From: an uncultured Chloroflexota bacterium
Lineage (GTDB): Bacteria; Chloroflexota; Limnocylindria; Limnocylindrales; CSP1-4
Assembly: GCA_903928275.1 (NCBI GenBank)
Contig: CAIYQJ010000412.1
Coordinates: 1 to 43,708 of the forward strand
DNA length: 43,708 nucleotides
Direction of reading: 5' to 3'
Shown: positions 15,881 to 24,129 of the stretch, piece after piece
Layout: every line of letters starts with the position of its first letter
How positions within the stretch are numbered: position 1 is the stretch's first letter
Notes under the pieces: model-generated
Seen by the model: only the letters and a program-made list of their open reading frames with translations
What the model was told of the DNA's origin: nothing
The model's database searches: none
Program-made: the position numbers and the translations under genes

Positions 15881-16885
15881 CTACTCGCCCCCCAGCGTCG
15901 CGCTCGTGTCCGCTCGTCGCGCGGCGACGGCCGCGCGCATCCGCCCGATCGGCGCTGTCGCGAGGACGAGGCCGCCGAGGATGAGCGCCACTCCCCCGAG
16001 CTGCAGAGGCGACGGCGCCTCGCCGAGCAGGGTCGCGGCGGCGATGACCGTCACCACCGGCTGGACGAGAAGGAGCAGCGACGTCACCGCGGCCGGCAGT
16101 CGCGGCAGCGAGACGTTGATGAGGCCGTAGCCGGCGACCTGGGACGTCAGCGCCACGACGAGGAGCCAGCCCATCATCGGCCACGCCGGCGCGAGCACGA
16201 GGTCGCCGAGGACGAGCCCGATGACGAGGGCCGTCACCGCGGAGATGGCCGACGCGTCGAACAGCGGTCCGAAGACGCGGCCGTCGCGGCTGCCACGCCG
16301 GATGAGCAGCAGGTACGCCGAGTACGCGCACGCGGCCGTGAGGCCGAAGAGGACGCCCAGCCCCGGGTCCGCACCGTACGCGCCCGTCTCGAAGACGCCC
16401 GAGATACAGGCCGCCCCGAGCACCACGATCGGAATCGCCCCGAGGGTCCTGTTCGACGGCCGCTCCCCGAGGAGCAACCAGCCGACGAGCGCGACGATGA
16501 CGACCTGGAGGTTCGCGAGGACCGTCGCGAGGCCGGCGCCCACCTCGAGGACGGCGTTCATCCACAGGAGCAGGTCGAACGCGAAGAAGAACCCCGCGGC
16601 GAGCGCGAACAGGCGCGCCCGCCGAGCACGCGGCCCCACCCGTCGGTCCTCGTAGCGGAGGAGGAGGTAGAGCACCGGCAGGGCGAACCCGCAACGCAGG
16701 ACCGTCGCCGTGCTCGGCGTCGCGCCCGAATAGCGGAAGAAGATGCCCGAGAACGCGATGAACGCGGCGCCGACGACCGCCGACGCCCGCGGCCGGGCCC
16801 CGAGAGCCGGGTAGAGCTCGATCGACCTGGTCGTCGGGACGCCCGACGCGCCGGGATCCGGCGGCGTCCCGACGGCGTCGGTCAT
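15881..16885 (-). CDS. DMT-superfamily (EamA-type) transporter
   Basis: The 334-residue protein has about ten transmembrane helices arranged as two EamA repeats, as in the drug/metabolite transporter superfamily of the inner membrane. Repeat 1 runs from SAVVGAAFIAFSGIFFRYS to about residue 160, with the ATVLANLQVVIVALVGWLLLGERP signature. Repeat 2 ends with LLLLVQPVVTVIAAATLLGE, again followed by the LGGVALILGG helix. A hydrophilic tail of about 30 residues precedes the first helix. The substrate cannot be predicted; homologues export amino acids, purines or other metabolites. The ATG at 16885 lies 10 nt after the aspS stop, so it is probably co-transcribed with aspS. Confidence 0.9.
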   Translation of the reverse strand: MTDAVGTPPDPGASGVPTTRSIELYPALGARPRASAVVGAAFIAFSGIFFRYSGATPSTATVLRCGFALPVLYLLLRYEDRRVGPRARRARLFALAAGFFFAFDLLLWMNAVLEVGAGLATVLANLQVVIVALVGWLLLGERPSNRTLGAIPIVVLGAACISGVFETGAYGADPGLGVLFGLTAACAYSAYLLLIRRGSRDGRVFGPLFDASAISAVTALVIGLVLGDLVLAPAWPMMGWLLVVALTSQVAGYGLINVSLPRLPAAVTSLLLLVQPVVTVIAAATLLGEAPSPLQLGGVALILGGLVLATAPIGRMRAAVAARRADTSATLGGE

Positions 16886-16895
16886 GACTCCCGGC

Positions 16896-18740
16896 TCAGT
16901 CCCGCTTCACGCCGACGAACCGCAGGCCCAGCTCGTCCCACTGCTCCTGGTCCGGTGCGGACGGCGCATCGAGCATGAGGTCGCCGCCCGACTGCGTCTT
17001 GGGGAACGCCATGACCTCGCGGATGTTCGTCTGGTACGCGAGCAGCGCCGCCCAGCGGTCGACGCCGAGCGCGATGCCGCCGTGCGGCGGGGCGCCGTAG
17101 TCGAACGCCTCGAGCATGCCTCCGAACTTGTCGTGCATCGCCTCGAGCGAGTGGCCCTGGAGCAGGAAGCTGCGCTCGAGCTCCTCGCGGTGATGGATCC
17201 GCACCGACCCGCCACCGAGCTCCCAGCCGTTGAGCGCGACGTCGTACTGCTGTGCGCGGGCGCGGCCCGCCGGGTCTTCGGGGGTCCGCACCGACAGGTC
17301 ACCCGACGCCGTCGTGAGGAGCGGCATGTCCTCCGGCACCGGGCCGCTGAACGGGTTGTGTGTCGCGTCCCAGCGGACGTACTCCGCGTCCCACTTGTAC
17401 ATGGGGAAGCGGTGGACCCAGCAGTACGCGAGGACGTCGGGGTCGGCGAGCCCGCGCCGCGCGCCGATCTCGGTGCGCAGGCGACCGAGGACGTCCGTCG
17501 TCGTGTCGAACGAGTCCGCGACGATGAGCACGAGATCGCCCGGCTCCGCGCCGGCGGCGTCCGCGACGGACCGCAGTGTCTCCTCGCCGAGGAACTTGCC
17601 GATCGGCGAGTGGAGGCCGCCGTCGGCATCGACCGACACGTGCGCGAGCCCCTTCGCGCCGTGGCGCCTGGCGAGCTCCGTCAGCTCGTCGACCCCCGAA
17701 CGGCTGAGCGATCCCATGCCGGGGGCACGGACGGCCATGACGCGGCCGCCGGCGGCGAGGACGTCGTCGAACACGCGGAAGCCGGACGACGCGGGCGCCC
17801 CGAGCGCGGAGGCGAGGTCGACGAGCTCCAGGCCGAAGCGGATGTCCGGCTTGTCCGAGCCGAAGCGCCCGAGAGCCTCCTCGTACGTGTAGCGCGGGAA
17901 CGGCACCCGGAGGATCGGGCGGTCCGGGGCCGCGCGACGGCTCACCTCGATGACCATCGTCTCGACGAAGTCCATGACCGTGTCTTCGAGGACGAAGCTC
18001 ATCTCCAGGTCGAGCTGGGTGAACTCGGGCTGGCGGTCGCCGCGCAGGTCCTCGTCACGGAAGCAGCGGGCGATCTGGAAGTAGCGGTCGATCCCCGCGA
18101 CCATGAGCAGCTGCTTGAGCTGCTGCGGGCTCTGCGGGAGCGCGTACACGGTCCCCGGCTGGAGCCGGCTCGGCACGATGAAGTCCCGGGCGCCCTCCGG
18201 CGTGCTCTTGATGAGGTTCGGCGTCTCGATCTCGACGAACCCGTGCTCGTGGTGCACGTCGCGGATGGCGCGGACGAGCGCCGAACGGAGGAGCAGGCGC
18301 TCCGCCATCGGCTGGCGGCGGATGTCGAGGTACCGGTACTTCAGCCGAAGGGCCTCGTCGACCGGCGCGTCCGGGTCGTTGATGTAGAACGGTGGCGTGA
18401 GCGCCTCCGACAGGATCCGGACCTCCGTCGCGTGGAGCTCGACGTCGCCGGTCGCGAGCCGCGCGTTCTCCATGCCCGGAAGCCGCAGGGCGACGTCGCC
18501 GGAGACTTCGAGCACGAACTCTGACCGCGCGCGTGACGCCGCGGCGTGCGCGTCCGGCGCCCGGTCGGCATCCACGACGACCTGGGTCAGCCCGTAGCGG
18601 TCGCGCAGGTCGAAGAAGATCAGGTGCCCATGGTCCCGGCGGCGGTGGACCCAGCCGGCGAGGCGGGCCGGGCTGTCGGCGTCAAGGGCGCGGAGCGCGC
18701 CGCACGTATGGGTCCGGTAGGGCGTCGCGAGGTTCGTCAT
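16896..18740 (-). CDS. aspS: Aspartate--tRNA ligase, probably non-discriminating (AspRS/AsxRS)
   Basis: This class IIb synthetase of 614 residues has an OB-fold anticodon-binding domain (LAGWVHRRRDHGHLIFFDLRD), the catalytic core with motif 2 FRDEDLRGDRQPEFTQLDLE, a bacterial GAD insertion at about 300-430, and motif 3 GGIALGVDRWAALL. His37 in RRRDHGH sits where discriminating enzymes such as E. coli AspRS have Leu (RRRDLGS). A His there is associated with non-discriminating enzymes that also make Asp-tRNA-Asn. I chose ATG 18740 because it lies 7 nt after a TACGAT hexamer; an ATG at 18749 overlaps that hexamer and would add three residues. The gene follows hisS by about 90 bp and precedes a transporter gene by 10 nt. 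Confidence 0.95.
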   Translation of the reverse strand: MTNLATPYRTHTCGALRALDADSPARLAGWVHRRRDHGHLIFFDLRDRYGLTQVVVDADRAPDAHAAASRARSEFVLEVSGDVALRLPGMENARLATGDVELHATEVRILSEALTPPFYINDPDAPVDEALRLKYRYLDIRRQPMAERLLLRSALVRAIRDVHHEHGFVEIETPNLIKSTPEGARDFIVPSRLQPGTVYALPQSPQQLKQLLMVAGIDRYFQIARCFRDEDLRGDRQPEFTQLDLEMSFVLEDTVMDFVETMVIEVSRRAAPDRPILRVPFPRYTYEEALGRFGSDKPDIRFGLELVDLASALGAPASSGFRVFDDVLAAGGRVMAVRAPGMGSLSRSGVDELTELARRHGAKGLAHVSVDADGGLHSPIGKFLGEETLRSVADAAGAEPGDLVLIVADSFDTTTDVLGRLRTEIGARRGLADPDVLAYCWVHRFPMYKWDAEYVRWDATHNPFSGPVPEDMPLLTTASGDLSVRTPEDPAGRARAQQYDVALNGWELGGGSVRIHHREELERSFLLQGHSLEAMHDKFGGMLEAFDYGAPPHGGIALGVDRWAALLAYQTNIREVMAFPKTQSGGDLMLDAPSAPDQEQWDELGLRFVGVKRD

Positions 18741-18747
18741 GCGGGAC

Positions 18748-18753
18748 ATCGTA
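18748..18753 (-). promoter_or_regulatory. Putative leaderless -10 element of aspS (TACGAT)
   Basis: TACGAT on the minus strand ends 7 nt before the ATG at 18740, and no Shine-Dalgarno lies between. It argues for the shorter AspRS start, since the alternative ATG at 18749 overlaps the hexamer. Confidence 0.5.
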
Positions 18754-18833
18754 CCGGAGGGGCGACCCCCGGCCGTCGACCGGGCCGGCAGGGTCATGAC
18801 CGCGCTGTCGCGTCGGCGCTGCGTGAGGCGCCC

Positions 18834-20111
18834 TCACCCACCCTGCGACTTGCGTGACAGGAGCGCAGGGAGGTCGTCGATCGCGACCACCTTCTGGGAG
18901 GCGGCCTCCAGGTCACGGACCTGGACGTTCCCCTCCGAGAGCTCGTCGCCGAGGATGATGGCGAACCGGGCGCCCTCGCGGGCGGCCGACTCCAGCTGCC
19001 GGCCGAGCTTCCGCACGCCGAGGTCCGCGCGGACGTTGAGGCCCTCGGCGCGCAGGTCGGTCGCGACGCGCAGCCTCTCCGCGGTGGCCCCCGGGTCCGC
19101 GCCGACGACGACGGCGATCGGCGGGCTCTCGGTGGGGACCTCGGCACCGGTCTCCTCGAGCGCGAGGATGACGCGGTCGAGCCCGAGCGCGAACCCGATC
19201 CCGGGCGTGTGCTTCCCGCCGAGGAGCTCCACGAGGCCGTCGTAGCGGCCGCCGCCGCCGAGGGCCTGCTGCTGGCCCTCCCGGCCACGCCGGTAGTACT
19301 CGAAGGCGGTGCGCGTGTAGTAGTCGAGGCCGCGCACGAGGCCCGGCTCGATCCGGTACGGCACGCCGAGTGCGTCGAGATGCTCCTGCACCTCCGTGAA
19401 GTGCGTCGCGCACGCCTCGCACAGGTGGTCGACGAGTCGCGGTGCCGTCGCGTTGATGGCGGCCATCCCCGGGTCCTTCGAGTCGAGCAGCCGGAGCGGG
19501 TTGGCGTCGAGCCGGTGACGCTCGGCCGGCGGGAGGACGTCCGCGTGGTCCCGGTAGAAGGCGACGAGGCGCTCGATGTAGGCCGGTCGGCAGGCCGGAT
19601 CGCCGATCGAGTTGAGGAGGACCTCCACGTCGTCGAGCCCCGCCTGGTCGTAGAAGCGCAGGCCGAGCTCCACGATCTCCGCGTCGACCGCGGGACCGGC
19701 GTCGCCGATCGCCTCGACGTCCCACTGCCAGAACTCGCGGTAGCGCCCGGCCTGCGGCCGGTCGTACCGGAACATGGGCCCGAGGAGCCACAGCTTCACC
19801 GGCTGAGGCCACGTCTGCATCCCGTGCTGGACGTACGCGCGGACGACTCCCGCGGTGCCCTCCGGACGGAGGGCCCAGGTCTCCCCGTCCTCGGTGCGCG
19901 GCTGGAGCCGGAACAGCTCCTTCTCCACGATGTCCGTCACCGCGCCCACGCCGCGCTCGAAGACGTCGACCTGCTCGAAGAGGGGCGTCTCGATCTCGCG
20001 GTAGCCGTACACGTGGGCGAGTGAACGAGCGACGTCGGCAACGTGGCGCCAGGCGGGCCGCTCGGCCGGCAGCAGGTCGCGTGTCCCTCGCGGAGCGCGG
20101 TACGTGGGCAT
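18834..20111 (-). CDS. hisS: Histidine--tRNA ligase
   Basis: The 425-residue class IIa synthetase begins YRAPRGTRDLLP, which is typical of HisRS. It has motif 2 at LRPEGTAGVVRAYVQHGM and MFRYDRPQAGRYREFWQWD, the two histidine-binding signatures GLVRGLDYYTRTAFEY and GGGGRYDGLVELLGG, motif 3 GIGFALGLDRVILALEE, and a C-terminal anticodon-binding domain (RLRVATDLRAEGLNV). The ATG at 20111 lies 7 nt after TAGACT with no Shine-Dalgarno. It sits between rel and aspS, the same order as in Bacillus subtilis except that dtd (D-aminoacyl-tRNA deacylase) is not present between rel and hisS. Confidence 0.96.
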   Translation of the reverse strand: MPTYRAPRGTRDLLPAERPAWRHVADVARSLAHVYGYREIETPLFEQVDVFERGVGAVTDIVEKELFRLQPRTEDGETWALRPEGTAGVVRAYVQHGMQTWPQPVKLWLLGPMFRYDRPQAGRYREFWQWDVEAIGDAGPAVDAEIVELGLRFYDQAGLDDVEVLLNSIGDPACRPAYIERLVAFYRDHADVLPPAERHRLDANPLRLLDSKDPGMAAINATAPRLVDHLCEACATHFTEVQEHLDALGVPYRIEPGLVRGLDYYTRTAFEYYRRGREGQQQALGGGGRYDGLVELLGGKHTPGIGFALGLDRVILALEETGAEVPTESPPIAVVVGADPGATAERLRVATDLRAEGLNVRADLGVRKLGRQLESAAREGARFAIILGDELSEGNVQVRDLEAASQKVVAIDDLPALLSRKSQGG

Positions 20112-20118
20112 GGCGCGA

Positions 20119-20124
20119 AGTCTA
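20119..20124 (-). promoter_or_regulatory. Putative leaderless -10 element of hisS (TAGACT)
   Basis: TAGACT on the minus strand ends 7 nt before the hisS ATG at 20111; the spacer TCGCGCC has no Shine-Dalgarno. The same hexamer precedes tyrA and topA. Confidence 0.5.
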
Positions 20125-20180
20125 CCGGCCGCCGGCCGCCGCCGGGCACACGGCGCGGACGCGCCGGGCGCTATCCCCTC

Positions 20181-20194
20181 GCGGCCCGGGCCGC
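20181..20194. terminator. 14-bp perfect palindrome just after the rel stop codon
   Basis: GCGGCCCGGGCCGC lies immediately downstream of the rel stop at 20196-20198. It could fold as a short GC hairpin ending the rel transcript before the hisS promoter, but no T-run follows. Confidence 0.3.
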
Positions 20195-20195
20195 C

Positions 20196-22433
20196 CTACC
20201 CGACGTCGCGCTGGACCGAGGTCACGCCCTTCAGCTGCTCGATCCGGCCCATGACCCGAGCCAGCTGGGAGACGGACGCGACCTGGAGGGTCGCCTTGAC
20301 GCGCGCCGTGTTGTCGGGCGTGACCCCGAGCGAGGCGGCGAGGATGTTCACCTTCTGCTCGGCGACGATCTGCGTGATGTCGTTCAGGAGCCCGGTTCGG
20401 TCCTGCGCCTCCACGATGATCGCGATCGGGTAGGTCTGCGCCGGCGCCACCTCCCACTCGACGTCGACGAGCCGGGACACCTCGCGCTCGCCGATGACCG
20501 TCGCGCACGACCGGAGGTGGACGGTCACGCCCTTGCCGCGGGTGATGAACCCCACGATCGGGTCTCCCGGGATGGGATGGCAGCAGCCGCCGAAACGCAC
20601 CAGCAGGTCACCCACGCCCTTGACACGGACGCCCCCGGTCCGCACGGTCGACTGCGGCGGCGCGATGCTCGGCAGCGTGTCCTGCGCGGTGTCGTCCACG
20701 ACGCCGAGGCGTGTGACGACCTGCTGCGCGCCCACGGCGCCGTATCCGATGGCCGCGTAGAAGTCATCGACCGAGTCGTAGGCGTATGCCTTCGCGATCT
20801 CCGCGACCCGGTCGTGGCCGATGACCTTGAGGGACGTCCGGGCCAGCCGGCGCAGCTCGCGGTCGAGCGCGTCGCGCCCGTGGACGATGTTCTCCGACCG
20901 CTCCTGCTTCTTGAACCATTGCCGGATCTTCTCGCGGGCGTGGCTGGTCCGGACGACCGACATCCAGTCGCGGGACGGCCCGTGCTCGCCCTTCGTCGTG
21001 ACGATCTCCACGATGTCGCCGTTGCGCAGCCGGTAGTCGAGCGGCACGAGCCGGTTGTTCACCTTGGCGCCGATGCAGCGGTGCCCCACGTCGGTGTGGA
21101 TCCGGTAGGCGAAGTCGAGCGGCGTCGCGCCGGCAGGCAGGTCCTTCACCTCGCCCTTCGGCGTGAAGACGAAGACCTGGTCCTGGAAGATGTCGAGCTT
21201 GATGCCCTCGACGAACTCGGTGGCGTCGGCCACCTCGCGCTGCCAGTCCATGAGCTGGCGCAGCCACGCGAGCTTCGCGTCGTACGCCCGCTCGGACCGC
21301 GAGCCCTCCTTGTACCGCCAGTGCGCCGCGATGCCGACCTCGCTGATCGCGTGCATCGCGTGCGTGCGGATCTGGATCTCGAGCGGGTTCCCTTCGAGGG
21401 CGATGACGGCCGTGTGGAGGCTCTGGTAGCCGTTCGACTTGGGGACCGCGATGTAGTCGTCGAACTGGCCGGGGATCGGCCGCCAGATGGAGTGGACGAC
21501 GCCGAGGGCCGCATAGCAGTCCTTCACGTCGTCGACGAGGAGCCGGATGGCGTAGACGTCGTAGATCTCGCCGAACGAGGCGCCCTTGCGCTGCATCTTT
21601 CGCCAGATCGAGTAGATGTGCTTTGGCCGGCCGTTGAGGTCGGCCTGGATCCCGGCCTTCTCGAGCTCGGGCGTCAGCTCGTCGATCGCGCGCTGGACGT
21701 ACGACTCGCGATGCCGCCTGCGCGTGTCGAGGTTGCCGACGAGCTCGCGATACCGGTCCGGCTCGAGCGCCTTGAAGGCGAGGTCCTCGAGCTCCCACTT
21801 CATCTGCCAGATGCCGAGGCGCTCCGCCAGGGGCGCGTAGATCTCCAGTGTCTGTCGCGCGATCCGTGTCTGCTTCTCGGGCGGGAGCGCCCCGAGAGTC
21901 CGCATGTTGTGGAGCCGGTCGGCGAGCTTGATGAGGACGACGCGGATGTCGTCCGCCATCGCGAGGAACATCTTCCGGATGTTCTCCGCCTGCCGCTCCT
22001 CGTGGCTGTGCGTGGAGAACTTCGACAGCTTCGTCACGCCGTCGACGAGGTGCGCGACCTCCGGCCCGAACCGGTCCTCGATCTCGGCGAGGTCCGTGTC
22101 CGTGTCCTCGGGGACATCGTGGAGCAGGCCGGCCTGGATCGCCGTCGTGTCGAGGCCCAGCTCTGCGAGCGTGATCGCGACCGCGATCGGGTGCGTGACG
22201 TACGGCTCGCCTGAGGCACGACGCTGGTCGCTGTGGGCCTCGACGGCGAACGCGAGAGCCTCGCGCACCCTGTCGACGTCCGCGGGGGTGGCCTGCGCGG
22301 CGACCGCCTCGAGCAGGATCGCCTGGAGCCCGGCGGTGGTCGCCGCCTTCCGACCGCGCCCGGCGCCGCGGCGCGGAGCCGGCGGCGCGGCCGCGTCCCG
22401 AACGGTCGTGATGGTGGCGTCCTCGATCGTCAT
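20196..22433 (-). CDS. rel: Long RelA/SpoT homologue (Rel), (p)ppGpp metabolism
   Basis: The 745-residue protein has the full long-RSH order: HD hydrolase domain (about 50-200, with LLHDVPED at 103-110 and KLADRLHNMRTL), synthetase domain (about 255-370, with GRPKHIYSIWRKM and YDVYAIRLLVDD), TGS domain (about 415-490), a zinc-finger/CC motif RFGGCCHPIPGD, and a C-terminal ACT domain. The HD motif looks intact, so hydrolysis is expected. The synthetase motif reads QFDD (323-326), closer to the EFDD of E. coli RelA than to the RFKD usual in bifunctional enzymes. The ATG at 22433 follows a TATCCT hexamer by 11 nt. An N-terminal extension of about 35 residues is Ala/Arg-rich. The palindrome at 20181-20194 follows the stop. 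It is likely the only long RSH, judging by the intact domains. Confidence 0.95.
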   Translation of the reverse strand: MTIEDATITTVRDAAAPPAPRRGAGRGRKAATTAGLQAILLEAVAAQATPADVDRVREALAFAVEAHSDQRRASGEPYVTHPIAVAITLAELGLDTTAIQAGLLHDVPEDTDTDLAEIEDRFGPEVAHLVDGVTKLSKFSTHSHEERQAENIRKMFLAMADDIRVVLIKLADRLHNMRTLGALPPEKQTRIARQTLEIYAPLAERLGIWQMKWELEDLAFKALEPDRYRELVGNLDTRRRHRESYVQRAIDELTPELEKAGIQADLNGRPKHIYSIWRKMQRKGASFGEIYDVYAIRLLVDDVKDCYAALGVVHSIWRPIPGQFDDYIAVPKSNGYQSLHTAVIALEGNPLEIQIRTHAMHAISEVGIAAHWRYKEGSRSERAYDAKLAWLRQLMDWQREVADATEFVEGIKLDIFQDQVFVFTPKGEVKDLPAGATPLDFAYRIHTDVGHRCIGAKVNNRLVPLDYRLRNGDIVEIVTTKGEHGPSRDWMSVVRTSHAREKIRQWFKKQERSENIVHGRDALDRELRRLARTSLKVIGHDRVAEIAKAYAYDSVDDFYAAIGYGAVGAQQVVTRLGVVDDTAQDTLPSIAPPQSTVRTGGVRVKGVGDLLVRFGGCCHPIPGDPIVGFITRGKGVTVHLRSCATVIGEREVSRLVDVEWEVAPAQTYPIAIIVEAQDRTGLLNDITQIVAEQKVNILAASLGVTPDNTARVKATLQVASVSQLARVMGRIEQLKGVTSVQRDVG

Positions 22434-22444
22434 CGGTGGCGCGA

Positions 22445-22450
22445 AGGATA
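22445..22450 (-). promoter_or_regulatory. Putative -10 element of rel (TATCCT)
   Basis: TATCCT on the minus strand lies 11 nt before the rel ATG, 4 nt further than the leaderless spacing seen elsewhere, implying a leader of only a few nucleotides and no room for a Shine-Dalgarno. Confidence 0.4.
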
Positions 22451-22479
22451 CCAGCAGGTCCCCGCGGGACCCCGGCTCG

Positions 22480-24129
22480 TCAACGCCCCATGCGGTCGAG
22501 CTCCTCCTCGGCCACGCGCCGCTCGTCCCAGGGCTCCGCGCCGTGGAGACCGATGATCGACGTCTCGTGCCCCTTCCCGGCGAGGAGCACCACGTCGCCC
22601 GGGCGTGCGAGGCGGAAGGATGCGGCGATCGCGGCGCGGCGGTCGGCGATGAGCAGCAGGTCGTGGCCGCGCCGGCGGCCGGCAGCCTCCGCGCCGGCGG
22701 CGATCTCCTCGAGGATGGCCTCGCGGTCCTCGCCGCGCGGGTCCTCGTCGGCCACGATCACCGCGCGGCAGCGCTCGCCCGCGACCCGGCCCATCATCGG
22801 CCGCTTGGCGACGTCCCGCTCCCCCGCGGAGCCGAAGACGGCGATGACGCCGCCGTGGTCGCGCGCAGCGACGGGGGCCAGCGTGTCGAGCGCCGCCCGC
22901 AGCGACGCCGGGCTGTGCGCGTAGTCGACGACGACCGTGAACGGCTGCCCCCTGTCGATGCGCTCCATCCGCCCGCGCACCGGCGGAGCGGTCGCGAGCC
23001 CCCCGAGCACAGCGTCGAGGTCGATCCCCACGGCCTCCGCGAGCGCGACGACGGCGAGCGCATTCCACGCGTTGAACCGCCCCAGGAGGCGCAGGCGCAG
23101 CCGGAGTCGCCCGCTCGGTGCGGCGATGTCCATCGCGAGGCCGTCGGGCACCTCGTCGATCCGCAGCGCGCGCACGTCGGCCTCCCCGCTCTCGCCGTAG
23201 GTGAGGACGCGCGCACCGGCGGCGAGCGACGCCTCGACGAAGGTGCCGGCCGACGGATCGTCCGCGTTCACGATCGCGCTCCGCGGCCAGGCGGCCGCGC
23301 CGCTCGCTCCACCGGGTCCCTTCGGCGGCCTCGCGGCTCGCGCGTCGAGACCCTCGAAGAGCCGGAGCTTCGCCGCCCGGTACGCGTCGAAGGACCCGTG
23401 GAACTCGAGGTGCTCGTGCGTGACGTTCGTGAGGATGGCCGCGTCGTAGGCGACCCCGCCCACCCGGTCGAGAGCGAGCCCGTGCGACGTCGTCTCGAGG
23501 ACGGCGACGCGATCCCCACCGGAGACCATCGCCCGCAACGTCCGCTGGAGCTCCGGCGCCTCGGGCGTCGTGGCGTGCACGGGGTTCGCCTCGTCGATGC
23601 CCGCGATGCGCAGCGCGGCCGTGCTCGACATCCCCGTGGGGAGGCCGGCCGCGACGAGGGCCGCGGTGAGGAGGCGGCACGTGCTCGTCTTCCCGTCGGT
23701 GCCGGTCACGCCGACGACCGCGAGCTCGCGGCTCGGGTCGCCGTACCACCAGCAGGCCGCCGGGGCGAGCGCCCGCTGGCTCTCGTCGACGACGATCTGC
23801 GGGACGCCGACGCCCTCCAGCGGGCGCTCGACGACGAGCGCGACGGCGCCGCGGGCGACCGCGTCGCGGGCGTGTTCGTGGCCATCCGCGTGGGCGCCGG
23901 GGACGGCCACGAACAGGTCCCCGCTCTCTACCCGCCGCGAGTCGTACGTGAGGCCCAGGACCATCACGCCCTCCGGAACGTGCGGCGAGCGTCCATCGCC
24001 GTCGGCGACGCCGAGCAGCCTCCCGGATGCGCGGAGCCTGTCGAGGAGCTCCGCCATGGGTCGCGGGTCGTGCGGCTCCGCCGCCTCCAGGAGCGCGACG
24101 AGCGCAGGCGACAGCCCCGGCTCACCCAC
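22480..24129 (-). CDS. murE: UDP-MurNAc-tripeptide synthetase MurE
   Basis: MurE adds the third amino acid of the peptidoglycan stem peptide. The 549-residue protein has the three Mur-ligase domains: an N-terminal UDP-binding domain (LTYDSRRVESGDLFVAVPG), the ATPase domain with VVGVTGTDGKTSTCRLL (about 138-154), the TTPEAPELQRTL and carbamylated-Lys region (YRAAKLRLF), and a C-terminal domain with GKGHE. At the position that selects the third residue it reads DEDPRGED (461-468). Meso-DAP enzymes have DNPR, and the Lys-adding Thermotoga enzyme has DDPR. The added diamino acid is therefore uncertain. The start is ambiguous: GTG 24129 overlaps the femAB stop, GTG 24171 is further upstream, and ATG 24057 would remove 24 residues. 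It follows two FemAB genes. Confidence 0.92.
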   Translation of the reverse strand: MGEPGLSPALVALLEAAEPHDPRPMAELLDRLRASGRLLGVADGDGRSPHVPEGVMVLGLTYDSRRVESGDLFVAVPGAHADGHEHARDAVARGAVALVVERPLEGVGVPQIVVDESQRALAPAACWWYGDPSRELAVVGVTGTDGKTSTCRLLTAALVAAGLPTGMSSTAALRIAGIDEANPVHATTPEAPELQRTLRAMVSGGDRVAVLETTSHGLALDRVGGVAYDAAILTNVTHEHLEFHGSFDAYRAAKLRLFEGLDARAARPPKGPGGASGAAAWPRSAIVNADDPSAGTFVEASLAAGARVLTYGESGEADVRALRIDEVPDGLAMDIAAPSGRLRLRLRLLGRFNAWNALAVVALAEAVGIDLDAVLGGLATAPPVRGRMERIDRGQPFTVVVDYAHSPASLRAALDTLAPVAARDHGGVIAVFGSAGERDVAKRPMMGRVAGERCRAVIVADEDPRGEDREAILEEIAAGAEAAGRRRGHDLLLIADRRAAIAASFRLARPGDVVLLAGKGHETSIIGLHGAEPWDERRVAEEELDRMGR

